DNA from: Nocardioides furvisabuli
GTDB taxonomy: Bacteria; Actinomycetota; Actinomycetes; Propionibacteriales; Nocardioidaceae
Direction of reading: 5' to 3'
Assembly: GCF_021083185.1 (NCBI RefSeq)
Contig: NZ_JAIGQB010000005.1
Span: 62,001 to 126,000 of the forward strand
Length of the DNA stretch: 64,000 nucleotides
In this document: piece after piece, positions 28,580-38,572 of the stretch
How positions within the stretch are numbered: position 1 is the first letter of the stretch
Layout of the letters: each line of letters starts with the position of its first letter
Program-made: the position numbers and the translations under genes
Notes under the pieces: generated by a model
Seen by the model: only the letters and a program-made list of their open reading frames with translations
What the model was told of the DNA's origin: nothing
Database searches by the model: none

Positions 28580-30768
28580 GCATTCCGGAGAACTTCGCAG
28601 ACATCGAGCTCGGAGGTCTCGAGGCTCGCTCCGCTCGCACCTCGACCACCGAACCTGGCGGGGGAGACGAGCCGTGGACGAGCCCGGAGGGCATCGACAT
28701 CCTCCCCGTCTACGGCCCCGAGCACCTCGAGGGCCTCGACGGCCTCGACACGTGGCCGGGCATCGCGCCGTTCCTGCGCGGTCCCTACCCGACGATGTAC
28801 ACCACCCAGCCGTGGACGATCCGGCAGTACGCCGGCTTCTCCACCGCCGAGGAGTCCAACGCCTTCTACCGCCGCAACCTGGCGGCCGGGCAGAAGGGCC
28901 TGAGCGTCGCCTTCGACCTCGCGACGCACCGCGGCTACGACTCCGACCACCCACGGGTGCGCGGCGACGTCGGCATGGCGGGCGTGGCGATCGACTCGAT
29001 CTACGACACCCGCACCCTCTTCGACGGCATCCCGCTCGACGAGATGTCGGTGTCGATGACGATGAACGGCGCGGTGCTGCCCGTGCTCGCGCTCTACATC
29101 GCGGCGGCCGAGGAGCAGGGGGTGAAGCCGGAGCAGCTGGCGGGGACCATCCAGAACGACATCCTCAAGGAGTTCATGGTCCGCAACACCTACATCTACC
29201 CGCCGGCGCCGAGCATGCGGATCATCAGCGACATCTTCGCCTTCACCAGCCAGAAGATGCCGCGCTTCAACTCGATCTCGATCTCCGGCTACCACATCCA
29301 GGAGGCCGGGGCGACCGCCGACCTCGAGCTGGCCTACACGCTGGCCGACGGCGTGGAGTACATCCGTGCCGGGCTCGGCACCGGCATGACGATCGACCAG
29401 TTCGCCCCGCGCCTGAGCTTCTTCTGGGCCATCGGGATGAACTTCTTCATGGAGGTCGCCAAGATGCGCGCGGCCCGTGCGCTGTGGGCGCGGCTGGTCG
29501 ACGACTTCGACCCGCAGAACCCGAAGTCGCGCTCGCTGCGCACGCACAGCCAGACCTCGGGCTGGTCGCTCACCGCGCAGGACGTCTTCAACAACGTCGG
29601 GCGCACCTGCATCGAGGCGATGGCCTCCACGCAGGGCCACACCCAGTCGCTGCACACCAACGCCCTCGACGAGGCGATCGCGCTCCCGACCGACTTCTCC
29701 GCGCGCATCGCCCGCAACACCCAGCTGCTGCTGCAGCAGGAGAGCGGCACCACTCAGGTCATCGACCCGTGGGCAGGCTCCTACTACGTCGAGAAGCTCA
29801 CCCACGACCTCGCCGAGCGGGCCTGGGCCCACATCCTCGAGGCGGAGCGGGCCGGCGGCATGGCGGCGGCGATCGAGCAGGGCATACCGAAGATGCGCAT
29901 CGAGGAGGCAGCCGCCCGCACCCAGGCGCGCATCGACTCGGGCGCCCAGAAGGTCATCGGCGTGAACACCTTCCGGCTCCCGGTCGAGGACAAGCTCGAC
30001 GTGCTGCGCGTCGACAACGACGACGTCTACCGCCAGCAGGTCGCCAAGCTCGAGCGACTGCGCGCCGAGCGCGACGAGGACGCCGTACGCCGCTCGCTGG
30101 ACGCGCTGACCGCCTCAGCCGAGCGCGGCCCGGTCGGCGGCGGGTCCCTGGAGGGCAACCTCCTCGCGCTGGCCGTCGACGCGGCCCGCGCCAAGGCCAC
30201 GGTCGGGGAGATCTCCGACGCGCTGGAGAAGGTCTACGGCCGCCACCAGGCGGTGATCCGTACGATCAGCGGCGTGTACCGCGACGAGGCAGCCAAGTCC
30301 GACGGCGCAGCCGGCGGCAAGGTCGCCGAGGTCCTCGCCGCGACCGAGGAGTTCGAGGCCGAGGAGGGGCGCCGCCCGCGCATCCTCGTGGCCAAGATGG
30401 GCCAGGACGGCCACGACCGTGGGCAGAAGGTCGTCGTCACCGCCTTCGCCGACCTGGGCTTCGACGTCGACGTGGGCCCGCTGTTCTCCACGCCGGAAGA
30501 GGTCGCCCAGCAGGCGATCGACGCCGACGTGCACATCGTCGGCGTCTCCTCGCTGGCCGCGGGTCACCTCACCCTCCTGCCGGCGCTCAAGCAGGCGCTG
30601 GCCGACCAGGGGCGCCCCGACATCATGATCGTCATCGGCGGTGTGATCCCGCCCGACGACGTCGAGACGCTCCGGGAGATGGGTGCGGCCGCGGTGTTCC
30701 TGCCCGGCACGGTCATCGCGGAGTCCGCGCTCGACCTCATCGCACGCCTGCGGGAGCAGACCGCCTGA
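28576..30768 (+). CDS. mutB: Methylmalonyl-CoA mutase large (alpha) subunit
   Basis: 730 residues from GTG 28576. The TIM barrel (about 60-420) contains family segments [32 protein letters not shown] and [11 protein letters not shown]. The C-terminal cobalamin domain (from about 600) has [11 protein letters not shown], whose His is the lower axial ligand (DxHxxG), then VSSLAAGH and IGGVIPPDD. An odd feature is a short arginine/serine-rich stretch near residues 12-28 ([20 protein letters not shown]) encoded by a palindromic repeat (28615-28650). It lies ahead of the conserved core, so activity is probably unaffected. Confidence 0.95.
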   Translation: MSIPENFADIELGGLEARSARTSTTEPGGGDEPWTSPEGIDILPVYGPEHLEGLDGLDTWPGIAPFLRGPYPTMYTTQPWTIRQYAGFSTAEESNAFYRRNLAAGQKGLSVAFDLATHRGYDSDHPRVRGDVGMAGVAIDSIYDTRTLFDGIPLDEMSVSMTMNGAVLPVLALYIAAAEEQGVKPEQLAGTIQNDILKEFMVRNTYIYPPAPSMRIISDIFAFTSQKMPRFNSISISGYHIQEAGATADLELAYTLADGVEYIRAGLGTGMTIDQFAPRLSFFWAIGMNFFMEVAKMRAARALWARLVDDFDPQNPKSRSLRTHSQTSGWSLTAQDVFNNVGRTCIEAMASTQGHTQSLHTNALDEAIALPTDFSARIARNTQLLLQQESGTTQVIDPWAGSYYVEKLTHDLAERAWAHILEAERAGGMAAAIEQGIPKMRIEEAAARTQARIDSGAQKVIGVNTFRLPVEDKLDVLRVDNDDVYRQQVAKLERLRAERDEDAVRRSLDALTASAERGPVGGGSLEGNLLALAVDAARAKATVGEISDALEKVYGRHQAVIRTISGVYRDEAAKSDGAAGGKVAEVLAATEEFEAEEGRRPRILVAKMGQDGHDRGQKVVVTAFADLGFDVDVGPLFSTPEEVAQQAIDADVHIVGVSSLAAGHLTLLPALKQALADQGRPDIMIVIGGVIPPDDVETLREMGAAAVFLPGTVIAESALDLIARLREQTA
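28615..28650. repeat. GGTCTCGA...CTCGACCACC repeat inside the mutB coding region
   Basis: The 36-base element starts GGTCTCGAGGCTCGCTCCG and ends CGCACCTCGACCACC, with CGAGG/CCTCG outer arms. It encodes residues about 14-25 of MutB in frame. A relative with the same ends lies at 63128-63181. Elements with these ends are, from general familiarity, dispersed in Nocardioides-type genomes; this was not searched. Confidence 0.55.
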
Positions 30769-31757
30769 TGGGTCGTCCCGTGGACGTCGCCGCACTGGTG
30801 GAGGGGGTCCGCGCCGGGCGTCGCGCCGACGTCTCGCGCGCCATCACCCTCGTCGAGTCGTCGCGCACCGATCACCGCGCAGCGGCCCGCGAGCTGCTGA
30901 CCCTGCTCGCCGACGGGGACCTCCTGCCCGCGACCCGCGTCGGCATCTCCGGCGTCCCGGGCGTGGGCAAGTCGACCTTCATCGAGGCGCTCGGCACGCG
31001 GCTGACCGCCGCCGGGCACCGTGTCGGGGTGCTGGCCGTGGACCCGTCGTCGGTGCGCACGGGCGGCTCGGTGCTGGGCGACAAGACCCGGATGGCGAGC
31101 CTCGCGGTCGACCCCCGCGCCTTCATCCGCCCCTCACCCACGGCCGGGACGCTGGGCGGGGTGGCCCGCGCGACCACCCAGGCGATGCTGGTGCTGGAGG
31201 CCGCCGGTCACGACGTCGTGCTCGTGGAGACCGTCGGGGTCGGTCAGTCGGAGGTCACCGTCGCCGGGATGGTCGACACCTTCTGCTTCCTCACCATCGC
31301 GCGCACCGGCGACCAGCTCCAGGGCATCAAGAAGGGCATCCTCGAGATCGCCGACGTCGTCGCGGTCAACAAGGCCGACGGACCCCACGAGGCGGACGCC
31401 CGCGTCGCGGCCCGCGAGCTCGCCGCAGCGCTGCGCCTGGTGCGCGGCCACGCGGAGTGGGCGCCGCCGGTCGTCACCTGCTCCGCGCTCACCGGGGCCG
31501 GCGTCGACGACGTCTGGCAGCGCGTGGGGGAGCACCGCGCCCACCTCGGCGCCGACGGCCTGGCCCACAAGCGGGCCGGGCAGCGGCTCGACTTCACCTG
31601 GGCGCTCGTGCGCGACGAGCTCGCCCAGCGGCTGCGGACCTCGCCGGGCGTGGCAGCGGTGCGCGACGACGTACGCCGAGCGGTGCTGGCGGGTGAGCTG
31701 CCCGCCCCCCTGGCCGCCGACCGGCTTCTCGCCGCCTACGACGGGGACGCGAACTAG
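30768..31757 (+). CDS. meaB: Methylmalonyl-CoA mutase-associated GTPase (MeaB/ArgK family)
   Basis: 329 residues; the ATG overlaps the mutB TGA by one base. It is a G3E-family GTPase that loads and protects adenosylcobalamin in the mutase. Motifs are the P-loop GVPGVGKST (about 61-69), VDPSSVRTGGSVLGDKTRM, the switch region ETVGVGQSE, and the guanine-specificity NKAD. The C-terminal helical part (about 260-329) serves dimerisation in homologues. Its place directly behind mutAB leaves little doubt about its partner. Confidence 0.95.
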   Translation: MGRPVDVAALVEGVRAGRRADVSRAITLVESSRTDHRAAARELLTLLADGDLLPATRVGISGVPGVGKSTFIEALGTRLTAAGHRVGVLAVDPSSVRTGGSVLGDKTRMASLAVDPRAFIRPSPTAGTLGGVARATTQAMLVLEAAGHDVVLVETVGVGQSEVTVAGMVDTFCFLTIARTGDQLQGIKKGILEIADVVAVNKADGPHEADARVAARELAAALRLVRGHAEWAPPVVTCSALTGAGVDDVWQRVGEHRAHLGADGLAHKRAGQRLDFTWALVRDELAQRLRTSPGVAAVRDDVRRAVLAGELPAPLAADRLLAAYDGDAN

Positions 31758-31769
31758 ACTGCGAGGGTT

Positions 31770-32975
31770 ATGCCTGACACACCCCCCGCCTCGCCCGCCA
31801 CCAGTGCCGTGATCTCCGAGGTCGTCGACAAGTACGCCGATGACCTCGTCGCCCTCCGGCGTGACCTGCATGCCCACCCCGAGCTCAGCTGGGAGGAGCA
31901 CCGCACGTCCGAGGCAGTGGTCTCCGCGCTCGAGGGAGCCGGGTGGGACATCGCCCGCCCCCCGGGCGGGGGAGTGATCGCCGAGATCGGTCACGGCGAG
32001 CGGCTGGTGGCGCTGCGCGCCGACCTCGACGCCCTGCCCGTCGACGACCTGATCTCGGACCCGTGGCGCAGCACCGTCCCCGGGGTTGCCCACGCCTGCG
32101 GGCACGACGTGCACACCGCGGGACTCGTCGGCGCCGGCCTGGCCCTGGCCGAGGTCGCCACCCGCGGTCTGCTCCCGGGGCGGGTGCGGCTGCTCTTCCA
32201 GCCGGCCGAGGAGGTCATGCCCGGCGGTGCGCTGCACCTGATCTCGGCCGGGGCGCTCGAAGGCGTCTCCCACGTCTTCGGCCTCCACTGCGACCCGAGC
32301 CTGGACGTGGGCCGGATCGGCCTGCGGGAGGGTCCGCTGACCGGCGCCGCCGACTCGCTCACCGTCCGGCTGATCGGCAAGGGCGGGCACACCTCGCGCC
32401 CGCACCTCACCGAGGACCTCACCTTCGCCCTGGGCAAGGTCATCACCGAGCTGCCCGCCATCCTGAGCCGACGCCTCGACCCGCGCGCCGGTGTCAGCGT
32501 CGTCTGGGGGATGGTGCGCGCGGGCTCGGCGCCCAACGTGATCCCGCACGGCGGCGTCGTCGCCGGCACGGTCAGGATGCTCGACGCGGTCGCGTGGGCC
32601 GATGCCGAGCACCTCATCCGCCAGCTCATCACCGCGATCGTCGCCCCCTACAGCGTGACGGCCGAGGTGACCTACCAGCGCGGCGTGCCGCCGGTGGTCA
32701 ACCACGAGGAGTCGACCCGGCTGCTCGGGGTCGGAGTCGAGAACGTCCTCGGCCCGCACGGCCACGTCTCGACCGCGCAGAGCCTGGGCGGTGAGGACTT
32801 CGGCTGGTTCCTCGACTCCGTGCCGGGCGCGATGGCCCGGCTCGGGACCCGCACGTCCGGCGGGGCGACGTACGACCTCCACCAGGGCAACCTGCGCATC
32901 GACGAGGCGGCCACCCCGATCGCGTCGCGGGTGCTCGCCGAGGCGGCGGTCACCGCCCTCTCAGCCGCCGGCTGA
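31770..32975 (+). CDS. M20 family metallo-amidohydrolase
   Basis: 401 residues. The M20D signature residues for the two metal ions are present: HACGHDVHTAG (about 107), the PAEE pair, HCD in GLHCDPSL, and the C-terminal HQGNLRIDE. A dimerisation (lid) domain lies between about residues 190 and 300. Homologues hydrolyse N-acyl amino acids, hippurate or related amides; the exact substrate cannot be read from the sequence. A ribosome site GAGGG precedes the ATG. Its last 15 bases overlap the 3' end of the convergent histidine kinase gene. Confidence 0.88.
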   Translation: MPDTPPASPATSAVISEVVDKYADDLVALRRDLHAHPELSWEEHRTSEAVVSALEGAGWDIARPPGGGVIAEIGHGERLVALRADLDALPVDDLISDPWRSTVPGVAHACGHDVHTAGLVGAGLALAEVATRGLLPGRVRLLFQPAEEVMPGGALHLISAGALEGVSHVFGLHCDPSLDVGRIGLREGPLTGAADSLTVRLIGKGGHTSRPHLTEDLTFALGKVITELPAILSRRLDPRAGVSVVWGMVRAGSAPNVIPHGGVVAGTVRMLDAVAWADAEHLIRQLITAIVAPYSVTAEVTYQRGVPPVVNHEESTRLLGVGVENVLGPHGHVSTAQSLGGEDFGWFLDSVPGAMARLGTRTSGGATYDLHQGNLRIDEAATPIASRVLAEAAVTALSAAG

Positions 32976-34139
32976 GGCGGGCGCCGGCTCGTCGTGGCAG
33001 CCGAGCGGCACGGCGAAGGTGAAGGTGCTGCCCTCGCCGAGCGTGGAGGAGACCGCCAGCCGGCCGCCCATGAGGTCGACCAGCGCGCGACAGATGGCCA
33101 GCCCGAGCCCGATCCCGCGTTGCTCGCACGGAGCGAAGCGGTCGGTCTGCGTGAAAGGGTCGAACAGGCTCGCGACATGCTCCTCGGCGATGCCGATGCC
33201 GCTGTCGACGACGGTGAACTCGACCCACGCGCGGGAGGTCGTCGCGTCGGCAGGGGCAGCGCCGCCCCGCACGCGCACGCACACCGACCCGCACGAGGTG
33301 AAGGTGATGGCGTTCTGCACCAGGTTGGTGACGACCTGGGTGATCCGGCGCCCGTCGCCGACGGCGGTGCTGGGCACCGCCTCGTCGACCACGAACGAGA
33401 TCGAGAGGTCGCGGCTCTCGGCGAACGGCACCGCCCACCGAGCGACGTCCTCGACCAGCTCGCGCACGTCGAAGGGTTGCGGGTGCAGCACGGTCTGGTG
33501 CGCCTCCAGCCCGGAGAACTCCAGCAGGTCCTGCACCAGGTGCATCAGCCGCTGCCCGGAGCGGTGGATGACCCGGGAGACGTGCGCGGGCTCGCCCTCG
33601 AGGTCGGAGGCCATCAGCAGGTCGCTGGCCCCGACCAGGGCCGCGAGCGGCGTACGGAGCTCGTGGCTCACCGTGGCGAGGAAGAGGGTCTTGGCGAGGT
33701 TGGCCTCCTCGAGGTCGCGCAGCAGCTGCTTGGCGGCGGTGACGTCCTCGCTCACGCCGTGCACGCCCACGACGTCGCCGCCCACGACGACCGGGATCAT
33801 CGTGCAGCGGATGTCGGTCACCACGCCGTCCACGTCGACCACCCGCGCCTCCTCGAGCTGCGGCTCACCGGTCATGGCGCGTTCGAAGCCACGCCGGATG
33901 ACGGGCAGGTCCTCGGGGTGGATCACCTCCCGGAAGTGGGCCTCGCGCATCTCCTCGAGGGTGAGCCCGGTCATCTGCAGCGCCAGGGCGTTGGCGTCGG
34001 TGAAGTAGCCGCGCGCGTCCACGCTGTAGGCCGCGTGCGGGTGGTGGGTGAACATCGAGGCGTAGCGCTCGCTGCTCTGCGCGAGTGACTCCTCGCCGAC
34101 CCACGAGGGCGACGGCGCGGACGGGGCGAGTGGGTTCAT
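32961..34139 (-). CDS. PAS-domain sensor histidine kinase
   Basis: 392 residues from ATG 34139, chosen for the GGAGG five bases upstream; GTG 34199 is an alternative. No membrane span is present, so it is cytoplasmic. A PAS domain covers about residues 22-140 (HHPHAAYSVDARGYFTDAN to VVGVHGVSEDVTAAK). The dimerisation/phosphoacceptor domain has His159 in SHELRTPLA. The ATPase domain shows the N box LVQNAITF, DSGIGIAEE and GIGLGLAICRAL. No response regulator is adjacent, so it is an orphan kinase. It lies downstream of the nucleoside ABC genes but beyond their terminator. Confidence 0.9.
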   Translation of the reverse strand: MNPLAPSAPSPSWVGEESLAQSSERYASMFTHHPHAAYSVDARGYFTDANALALQMTGLTLEEMREAHFREVIHPEDLPVIRRGFERAMTGEPQLEEARVVDVDGVVTDIRCTMIPVVVGGDVVGVHGVSEDVTAAKQLLRDLEEANLAKTLFLATVSHELRTPLAALVGASDLLMASDLEGEPAHVSRVIHRSGQRLMHLVQDLLEFSGLEAHQTVLHPQPFDVRELVEDVARWAVPFAESRDLSISFVVDEAVPSTAVGDGRRITQVVTNLVQNAITFTSCGSVCVRVRGGAAPADATTSRAWVEFTVVDSGIGIAEEHVASLFDPFTQTDRFAPCEQRGIGLGLAICRALVDLMGGRLAVSSTLGEGSTFTFAVPLGCHDEPAPASAGG

Positions 34140-34197
34140 CAGCACCTCCGCGAGGTCGTGGCCGGCCTCGGGGCCGTGCTCGGTGGGCGAGTGAGTC

Positions 34198-34227
34198 ACG
34201 GACCCGGTGCGCGTGCACCGGGTCCGT
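34198..34227 (-). terminator. Terminator of the BMP-type ABC transporter operon
   Basis: ACGGACCCGGTGC and GCACCGGGTCCGT form a perfect 13-base stem with a GCGT loop, 22 bases past the stop of the last permease gene. Confidence 0.8.
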
Positions 34228-34248
34228 CGCGGGTCGATCAGGGACGGA

Positions 34249-35550
34249 TCACTGCTGTCGATAGGGCACACCGTCGGCCGCGGGCGGCCGGGAGCGTCCC
34301 ACGAGGCCCGCCACCGCGAAGATGGTGACGAGGTAGGGGAGCATCAGCATGAACTGGCTCGGGACCGGCGAGCCGATCGCGGAGAGCACGCCCTGCAGGT
34401 TGGACGCGAAGCCGAACAGCAGCGCGGCCAGGGCGGCGCGGATCGGGTCCCACTTGCCGAAGATCACCGCGGCGAGGGCGATGAAGCCCGCACCCCCGGT
34501 CATCTCGCGGTTGAATCCTGCGACCGAGACCAGGCTGAAGTAGGCGCCGCCCATGCCCGCGATGGCGCCGGCGAGCAGGATCGTGCGGTAGCGGGTGCGG
34601 TTGACCTTGATCCCGACGGTGTCGGCGGCCTTCGGGTGCTCGCCGACTGCGCGGACCCGCAGGCCCCAGCGGGTGCGGTAGAGGGAGTACGCGACGAGCG
34701 CGACGACCACGTAGAGCACGTAGACCAGCGGGGTCTGGCGGAACAGGATCGGGCCGATCAGCGGGATCTCGCCCAGGATCGGGATGGGCATCGCGCTGAA
34801 GCGGTCGGGGGAGTTGAGGGTGTCGGCGTTGGGTGCGAGGACCTGGCGGAACAGGAAGTTCGTCAGGCCGACGACGAGCACGTTGAGCACCACGCCCACG
34901 ATGACCTGGTCCACGAAGTAGGTGATCGCGAACAGGCCCAGGATCAGCGCGATCAGGGCGCCGGCCACCATGGCGGCGACCAGGCCGGCCCACGGCGAAC
35001 CGGTGAGCGAGGCGGTGACGGCCGCCGCGAACGCACCGAAGAGCAGCTGGCCCTCGATCGCGATGTTGACCACGCCGGCACGCTCGCCGAGCACACCGCC
35101 CAGCGCGCCGAAGACGAGCGGGATGGCGAGCGCCACGGCGCCGCCGAGCAGGCTCACCACGCGGATGCGCTCGTCGGCCGCGGCCCAGCTGAGGAAGCCG
35201 GTCATCCAGGCGACGGCGAAGCCGATCGGGATCCAGATCGACTGCTGCGTGTGCGCCAGCATGCGCCGTACGGCCTCGGCGGTGAGGGCCAGGCACAGCA
35301 CCACCATCACCCACGCCGTGGGGCCCGAGGGAACCACGATGTCGGGCAGCGTGACGAAGTCGGTGCCGGCCGCCAGCTGGAAGGTGGTGTCACCGGAGGG
35401 GCTGGAGCGCATCAGGACGACGGCGAGCAGCGCCGTCAGCACGCCGAAGATGATCGGCAGCTTCTTCGCGCCGATGCCCTTGGCAGGGGTCACGTCGGCG
35501 TCGGGAGCCAGCCCACCGGTGTCGGGGGTGGGAGTGGTCACGGTGCTCAC
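34249..35550 (-). CDS. Nucleoside-type ABC transporter permease (NupQ/YufQ-like)
   Basis: 433 residues with about ten membrane spans and a hydrophilic 28-residue N-terminus. Family segments are GVLGERAGVVNIAIEGQLLFGAF, the coupling-loop region LRVRAVGEHPKAADTVGI, and GAGFIALAAVIFGKWDPIRA. Such permeases work with BMP/PnrA binding lipoproteins to import nucleosides. It overlaps the upstream permease gene by four bases. Adjacent cdd, deoA and add support nucleoside uptake. Confidence 0.9.
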   Translation of the reverse strand: MSTVTTPTPDTGGLAPDADVTPAKGIGAKKLPIIFGVLTALLAVVLMRSSPSGDTTFQLAAGTDFVTLPDIVVPSGPTAWVMVVLCLALTAEAVRRMLAHTQQSIWIPIGFAVAWMTGFLSWAAADERIRVVSLLGGAVALAIPLVFGALGGVLGERAGVVNIAIEGQLLFGAFAAAVTASLTGSPWAGLVAAMVAGALIALILGLFAITYFVDQVIVGVVLNVLVVGLTNFLFRQVLAPNADTLNSPDRFSAMPIPILGEIPLIGPILFRQTPLVYVLYVVVALVAYSLYRTRWGLRVRAVGEHPKAADTVGIKVNRTRYRTILLAGAIAGMGGAYFSLVSVAGFNREMTGGAGFIALAAVIFGKWDPIRAALAALLFGFASNLQGVLSAIGSPVPSQFMLMLPYLVTIFAVAGLVGRSRPPAADGVPYRQQ

Positions 35551-36797
35551 TTGGCCTCCTGGGCGGGGAGCCGGAAGATCGCGCGCACCAGGGGGGGAGC
35601 GGCGAGGAAGAGGACGATCAGTGACTGGACGACCAGCACCAGGTCGACGGAGATGCTCTCCGAGGCCTGCATGGTGAAGCCGCCGGCCTTGAGGGCGCCG
35701 AACAGCAGGCCGGCGGCCAGGATGCCCAGCGGCCGGGACCTGCCGAGCAGCGCGACGGTGATGGCGTCGAAGCCGATCGAGGCGTCCAGGTCGAGCGAGA
35801 CGCCGCTGGTCACGGTGCCGAGCACCTGGTTGGCACCGGCCAGGCCGAGCAGCGAGCCCGCGATCATCATCACGATCGTGTAGGTCATGCCGACGTTGAT
35901 GCCCGAGGCCCGGGCAGCGTGGGGGTTCTCACCGACCGCGCGGATGCGGTAGCCGAGGGTGGAGCGGTTGAGCAGCCACCACGCGACGCCGACCGCGACC
36001 AGCGCGATCACGAAGCCGAGGTGGAGGTTGAACTGGTCGCCGAGCACCTTCGGGAGGGTGGCGCTGTCCTTCATCGGCGGCGACTTCGGGTTCACCGAGC
36101 CGGGCGTCTTGAGGAGCCAGTCCTTGGTGAGGGCGTAGAAGAGCAGGTAGTAGGCGACGTAGTTGAGCATGATCGTGACGATCACCTCGTGCGCACCGGT
36201 GCGGGCCTTGAGCAGGCCGGCGATCCCACCCCACAGCGCGCCGGCGACCATGGCGACGACGAGGGCGAGCGGGAGGTGGACGATCGTCGGCAGGTCGAAC
36301 TGGAAGCCGACGTAGCCGGCCGCGCCGCCGGCGACGAGCATCTGCCCGCGGCCACCGATGTTGAACAGGGACGCGCGGAAGGCCAGGCCGACCCCGAGGC
36401 CGCCGAGGATGAGCGGGCCGGCGAACTTCAGGGTCTCGGTGAGCGGGCGCCACTGCTGGGCGGGCTCGGTGAGGAGGTAGTTGAAGACCGAGCCGCGGAA
36501 CATCGCGCTGTAGGCGCCGGAGATGGCCTCCCACAGTGCGGTGAAGAAGTCGGACGGGCGGGCGGTGACGTAGCTCGCGGCCTCGCGGACGCCCTCATCG
36601 GTCGCGGCGATCATCACCGAGCCGACGAAGACGGCGAGGAACACCGCGAGCACGCCGGCCATGGCGTCGCCGGAGGCGATGTCGCGCAGCACCGAGCGCG
36701 AGCGCTCGCCCTGCTGGTCGCCGGGGGCCGGCTCGGTCAGCGTCTGGCCGGCGGAGTCCTCCGGCTGGCCCGGCTGGGGCTTGTCGGTGTCGTTCAC
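35547..36797 (-). CDS. Nucleoside-type ABC transporter permease (NupP/YufP-like)
   Basis: 416 residues from GTG 36797, overlapping the ATPase gene by four bases. About nine membrane spans; the family motifs FRASLFNIGGRGQMLVAGG and YRIRAVGENPHAARASGI are visible. The periplasmic-side loop near YALTKDWLLKTPGSVNPKSPP is longer than usual. It forms the heterodimeric membrane channel with the downstream permease. Confidence 0.9.
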   Translation of the reverse strand: MNDTDKPQPGQPEDSAGQTLTEPAPGDQQGERSRSVLRDIASGDAMAGVLAVFLAVFVGSVMIAATDEGVREAASYVTARPSDFFTALWEAISGAYSAMFRGSVFNYLLTEPAQQWRPLTETLKFAGPLILGGLGVGLAFRASLFNIGGRGQMLVAGGAAGYVGFQFDLPTIVHLPLALVVAMVAGALWGGIAGLLKARTGAHEVIVTIMLNYVAYYLLFYALTKDWLLKTPGSVNPKSPPMKDSATLPKVLGDQFNLHLGFVIALVAVGVAWWLLNRSTLGYRIRAVGENPHAARASGINVGMTYTIVMMIAGSLLGLAGANQVLGTVTSGVSLDLDASIGFDAITVALLGRSRPLGILAAGLLFGALKAGGFTMQASESISVDLVLVVQSLIVLFLAAPPLVRAIFRLPAQEAK

Positions 36798-38317
36798 GAG
36801 GCCACGTCCTTCAGGTCCTTCGGGCGTTCGCCGGTCATCATCAGGCCGAGGGTCTCGCGGGGAGTGTCGGCCGGCACGATGCCGACGACCCTGCCGCGGT
36901 AGAGCACCATGATGCGGTCGGCGAGCGCGACCACCTCGTCGAGCTCGGTGGAGACCACCAGGACAGGGATGCCGCTGTCGCGCGTGGCGACGATCTGCTT
37001 GTGGATGAACTCGATCGAGCCCACGTCGACACCGCGGGTGGGCTGGGCTGCGACGAGCAGGCGCAGGTCGCGCGAGAGCTCGCGGGCCACGACGACCTTC
37101 TGCTGGTTGCCGCCGGAGAGGCTGGCGGCCAGCGAGTCGATGTCGCGCGCGCGGACGTCGTACTGCTGGAGCTTCTCCTGCGCGAACTCGCGCAGCGCGC
37201 CCAGGCGCAGATTGCCGTTCTTGACGAACGGAGACCTGAAGCTGCGGTTGAGCATGAGGTTCTCGGCGATGGTGAAGCTGGGCACCAGGCCGTCGACCTG
37301 GCGGTCCTCGGGGATGAACCCGACCCCGGCGTCGAGGATCCTGCGCGTCGAGCGCCCGACCAGCTCCACGCCGTCGAGGGTGATCGACCCGCTGACGTCG
37401 TCCTGGAGGCCGAGCAGGGCCTCGGTGAGCTCGGTCTGCCCGTTGCCCTGCACGCCGGCCACGCAGAGGACCTCCCCGGCGCGGATGGTGAAGCTGAGGC
37501 CGTCGACCTGCTTGTGCCCGGCCAGGTCGGTGACGCGCAGGTCCTTCACGACGAGGGCGTCGGCGCCGAGGGTCGGGGCGTCCTTGTGCACGACCAGCTC
37601 GACCGGACGACCGACCATCATCGAGGCCAGCTCGGCGTTGCTGGCGGTGGGGTCTGCCTCGCCGACGACCTTGCCGAGGCGGATCACGGTGATCCGGTCG
37701 GCGACGGCGCGGACCTCGCGGAGCTTGTGGGTGATGAAGACGATCGCCTTGCCGGCCTCCTTGAGCTGGCGCATGATCTCCATCAGCTCGTCGGTCTCCT
37801 GCGGGGTGAGCACCGCGGTGGGCTCGTCGAAGACGAGGAGCTCGGCGTCGCGGGACAGGGCCTTGATGATCTCGACCCGCTGCTGCACGCCGACCGGGAG
37901 GTCCTCGACGAGGGCGTCGGGGTCGACGTGGAACCCGAAGCGCTCGGAGATCTCGGCGACGCGCGCGCGGGAGGCGTCGAGGTCGAGGGTGCCGGCGAAG
38001 CCGGTGGTCTCGTTGCCGAGCATCACGTTCTCGGCGACGGAGAAGACGGGGATGAGCATGAAGTGCTGGTGGACCATGCCGATGCCGGCGGCCATCGCGT
38101 CGCCCGGTCCGGTGAAGTGCTGGACCTCGCCGTCGAGCTCGATCTCGCCCTCGTCGGCCTTGTAGAGGCCGTAGAGCACGTTCATCAGGGTCGACTTCCC
38201 GGCGCCGTTCTCGCCGAGCAGGCAGTGGATCTCTCCGGGCTCGACCGTCAAGGAGATCGAGTCGTTGGCCACCATGCTGCCGAAGCGTTTGGTGATGCCT
38301 CGCAGGACGAGTCTCAT
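36794..38317 (-). CDS. Nucleoside-type ABC transporter ATP-binding protein, two tandem domains
   Basis: 507 residues from ATG 38317. The first ATPase domain has an intact Walker A (GENGAGKST, 35-43), signature region LPVGVQQRVEI and Walker B LLVFDEPT. The second has a degenerate Walker A (GVQGNGQTE) but a good signature LSGGNQQKVV, and a Walker B region reading LLVAAQPTRG. This asymmetric pair is the sugar/nucleoside (CUT2-like) arrangement. It is separated from the binding protein gene by a hairpin at 38510-38540, which probably lowers its expression relative to the lipoprotein. Confidence 0.92.
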   Translation of the reverse strand: MRLVLRGITKRFGSMVANDSISLTVEPGEIHCLLGENGAGKSTLMNVLYGLYKADEGEIELDGEVQHFTGPGDAMAAGIGMVHQHFMLIPVFSVAENVMLGNETTGFAGTLDLDASRARVAEISERFGFHVDPDALVEDLPVGVQQRVEIIKALSRDAELLVFDEPTAVLTPQETDELMEIMRQLKEAGKAIVFITHKLREVRAVADRITVIRLGKVVGEADPTASNAELASMMVGRPVELVVHKDAPTLGADALVVKDLRVTDLAGHKQVDGLSFTIRAGEVLCVAGVQGNGQTELTEALLGLQDDVSGSITLDGVELVGRSTRRILDAGVGFIPEDRQVDGLVPSFTIAENLMLNRSFRSPFVKNGNLRLGALREFAQEKLQQYDVRARDIDSLAASLSGGNQQKVVVARELSRDLRLLVAAQPTRGVDVGSIEFIHKQIVATRDSGIPVLVVSTELDEVVALADRIMVLYRGRVVGIVPADTPRETLGLMMTGERPKDLKDVAS

Positions 38318-38509
38318 GGCATCGCATCCTAGGGGTCGCAAGGGTCCGCAGGTCTGGACCGGGGGTCGTGGTACGGCCTGCCTGGTGGGGCGGTCACGTA
38401 CGGCCGCGCGGGAGCGCGCGGGAAGGGTAACTGTGGGGGATCTGGAGGCACTGCCCCGAGATGTGCCAAAGGTCGGGGGACCGTTCTGGCAACTGGCCGC
38501 GGCACACGA

Positions 38510-38540
38510 GGGGGAGGCCGACGAACCGTCGACCTCCCCC
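38510..38540 (-). terminator. Intra-operon hairpin between BMP lipoprotein and ABC genes
   Basis: GGGGGAGGCCGACG pairs with CGTCGACCTCCCCC (one G-T type pair) around a short loop, 33 bases past the lipoprotein stop. The 255-base gap to the ATPase gene contains no gene. A partial terminator here would give more binding protein than transporter. Confidence 0.65.
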
Positions 38541-38572
38541 GCGTGGTGGAGCGTGGTGCAGCGTGCTGGTGC

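Noticed and set aside
38318..38572. Possible small gene between the BMP lipoprotein and ATPase genes
   Set aside because: No frame on either strand has a start with a ribosome site and coding-like composition; the gap holds a hairpin instead.
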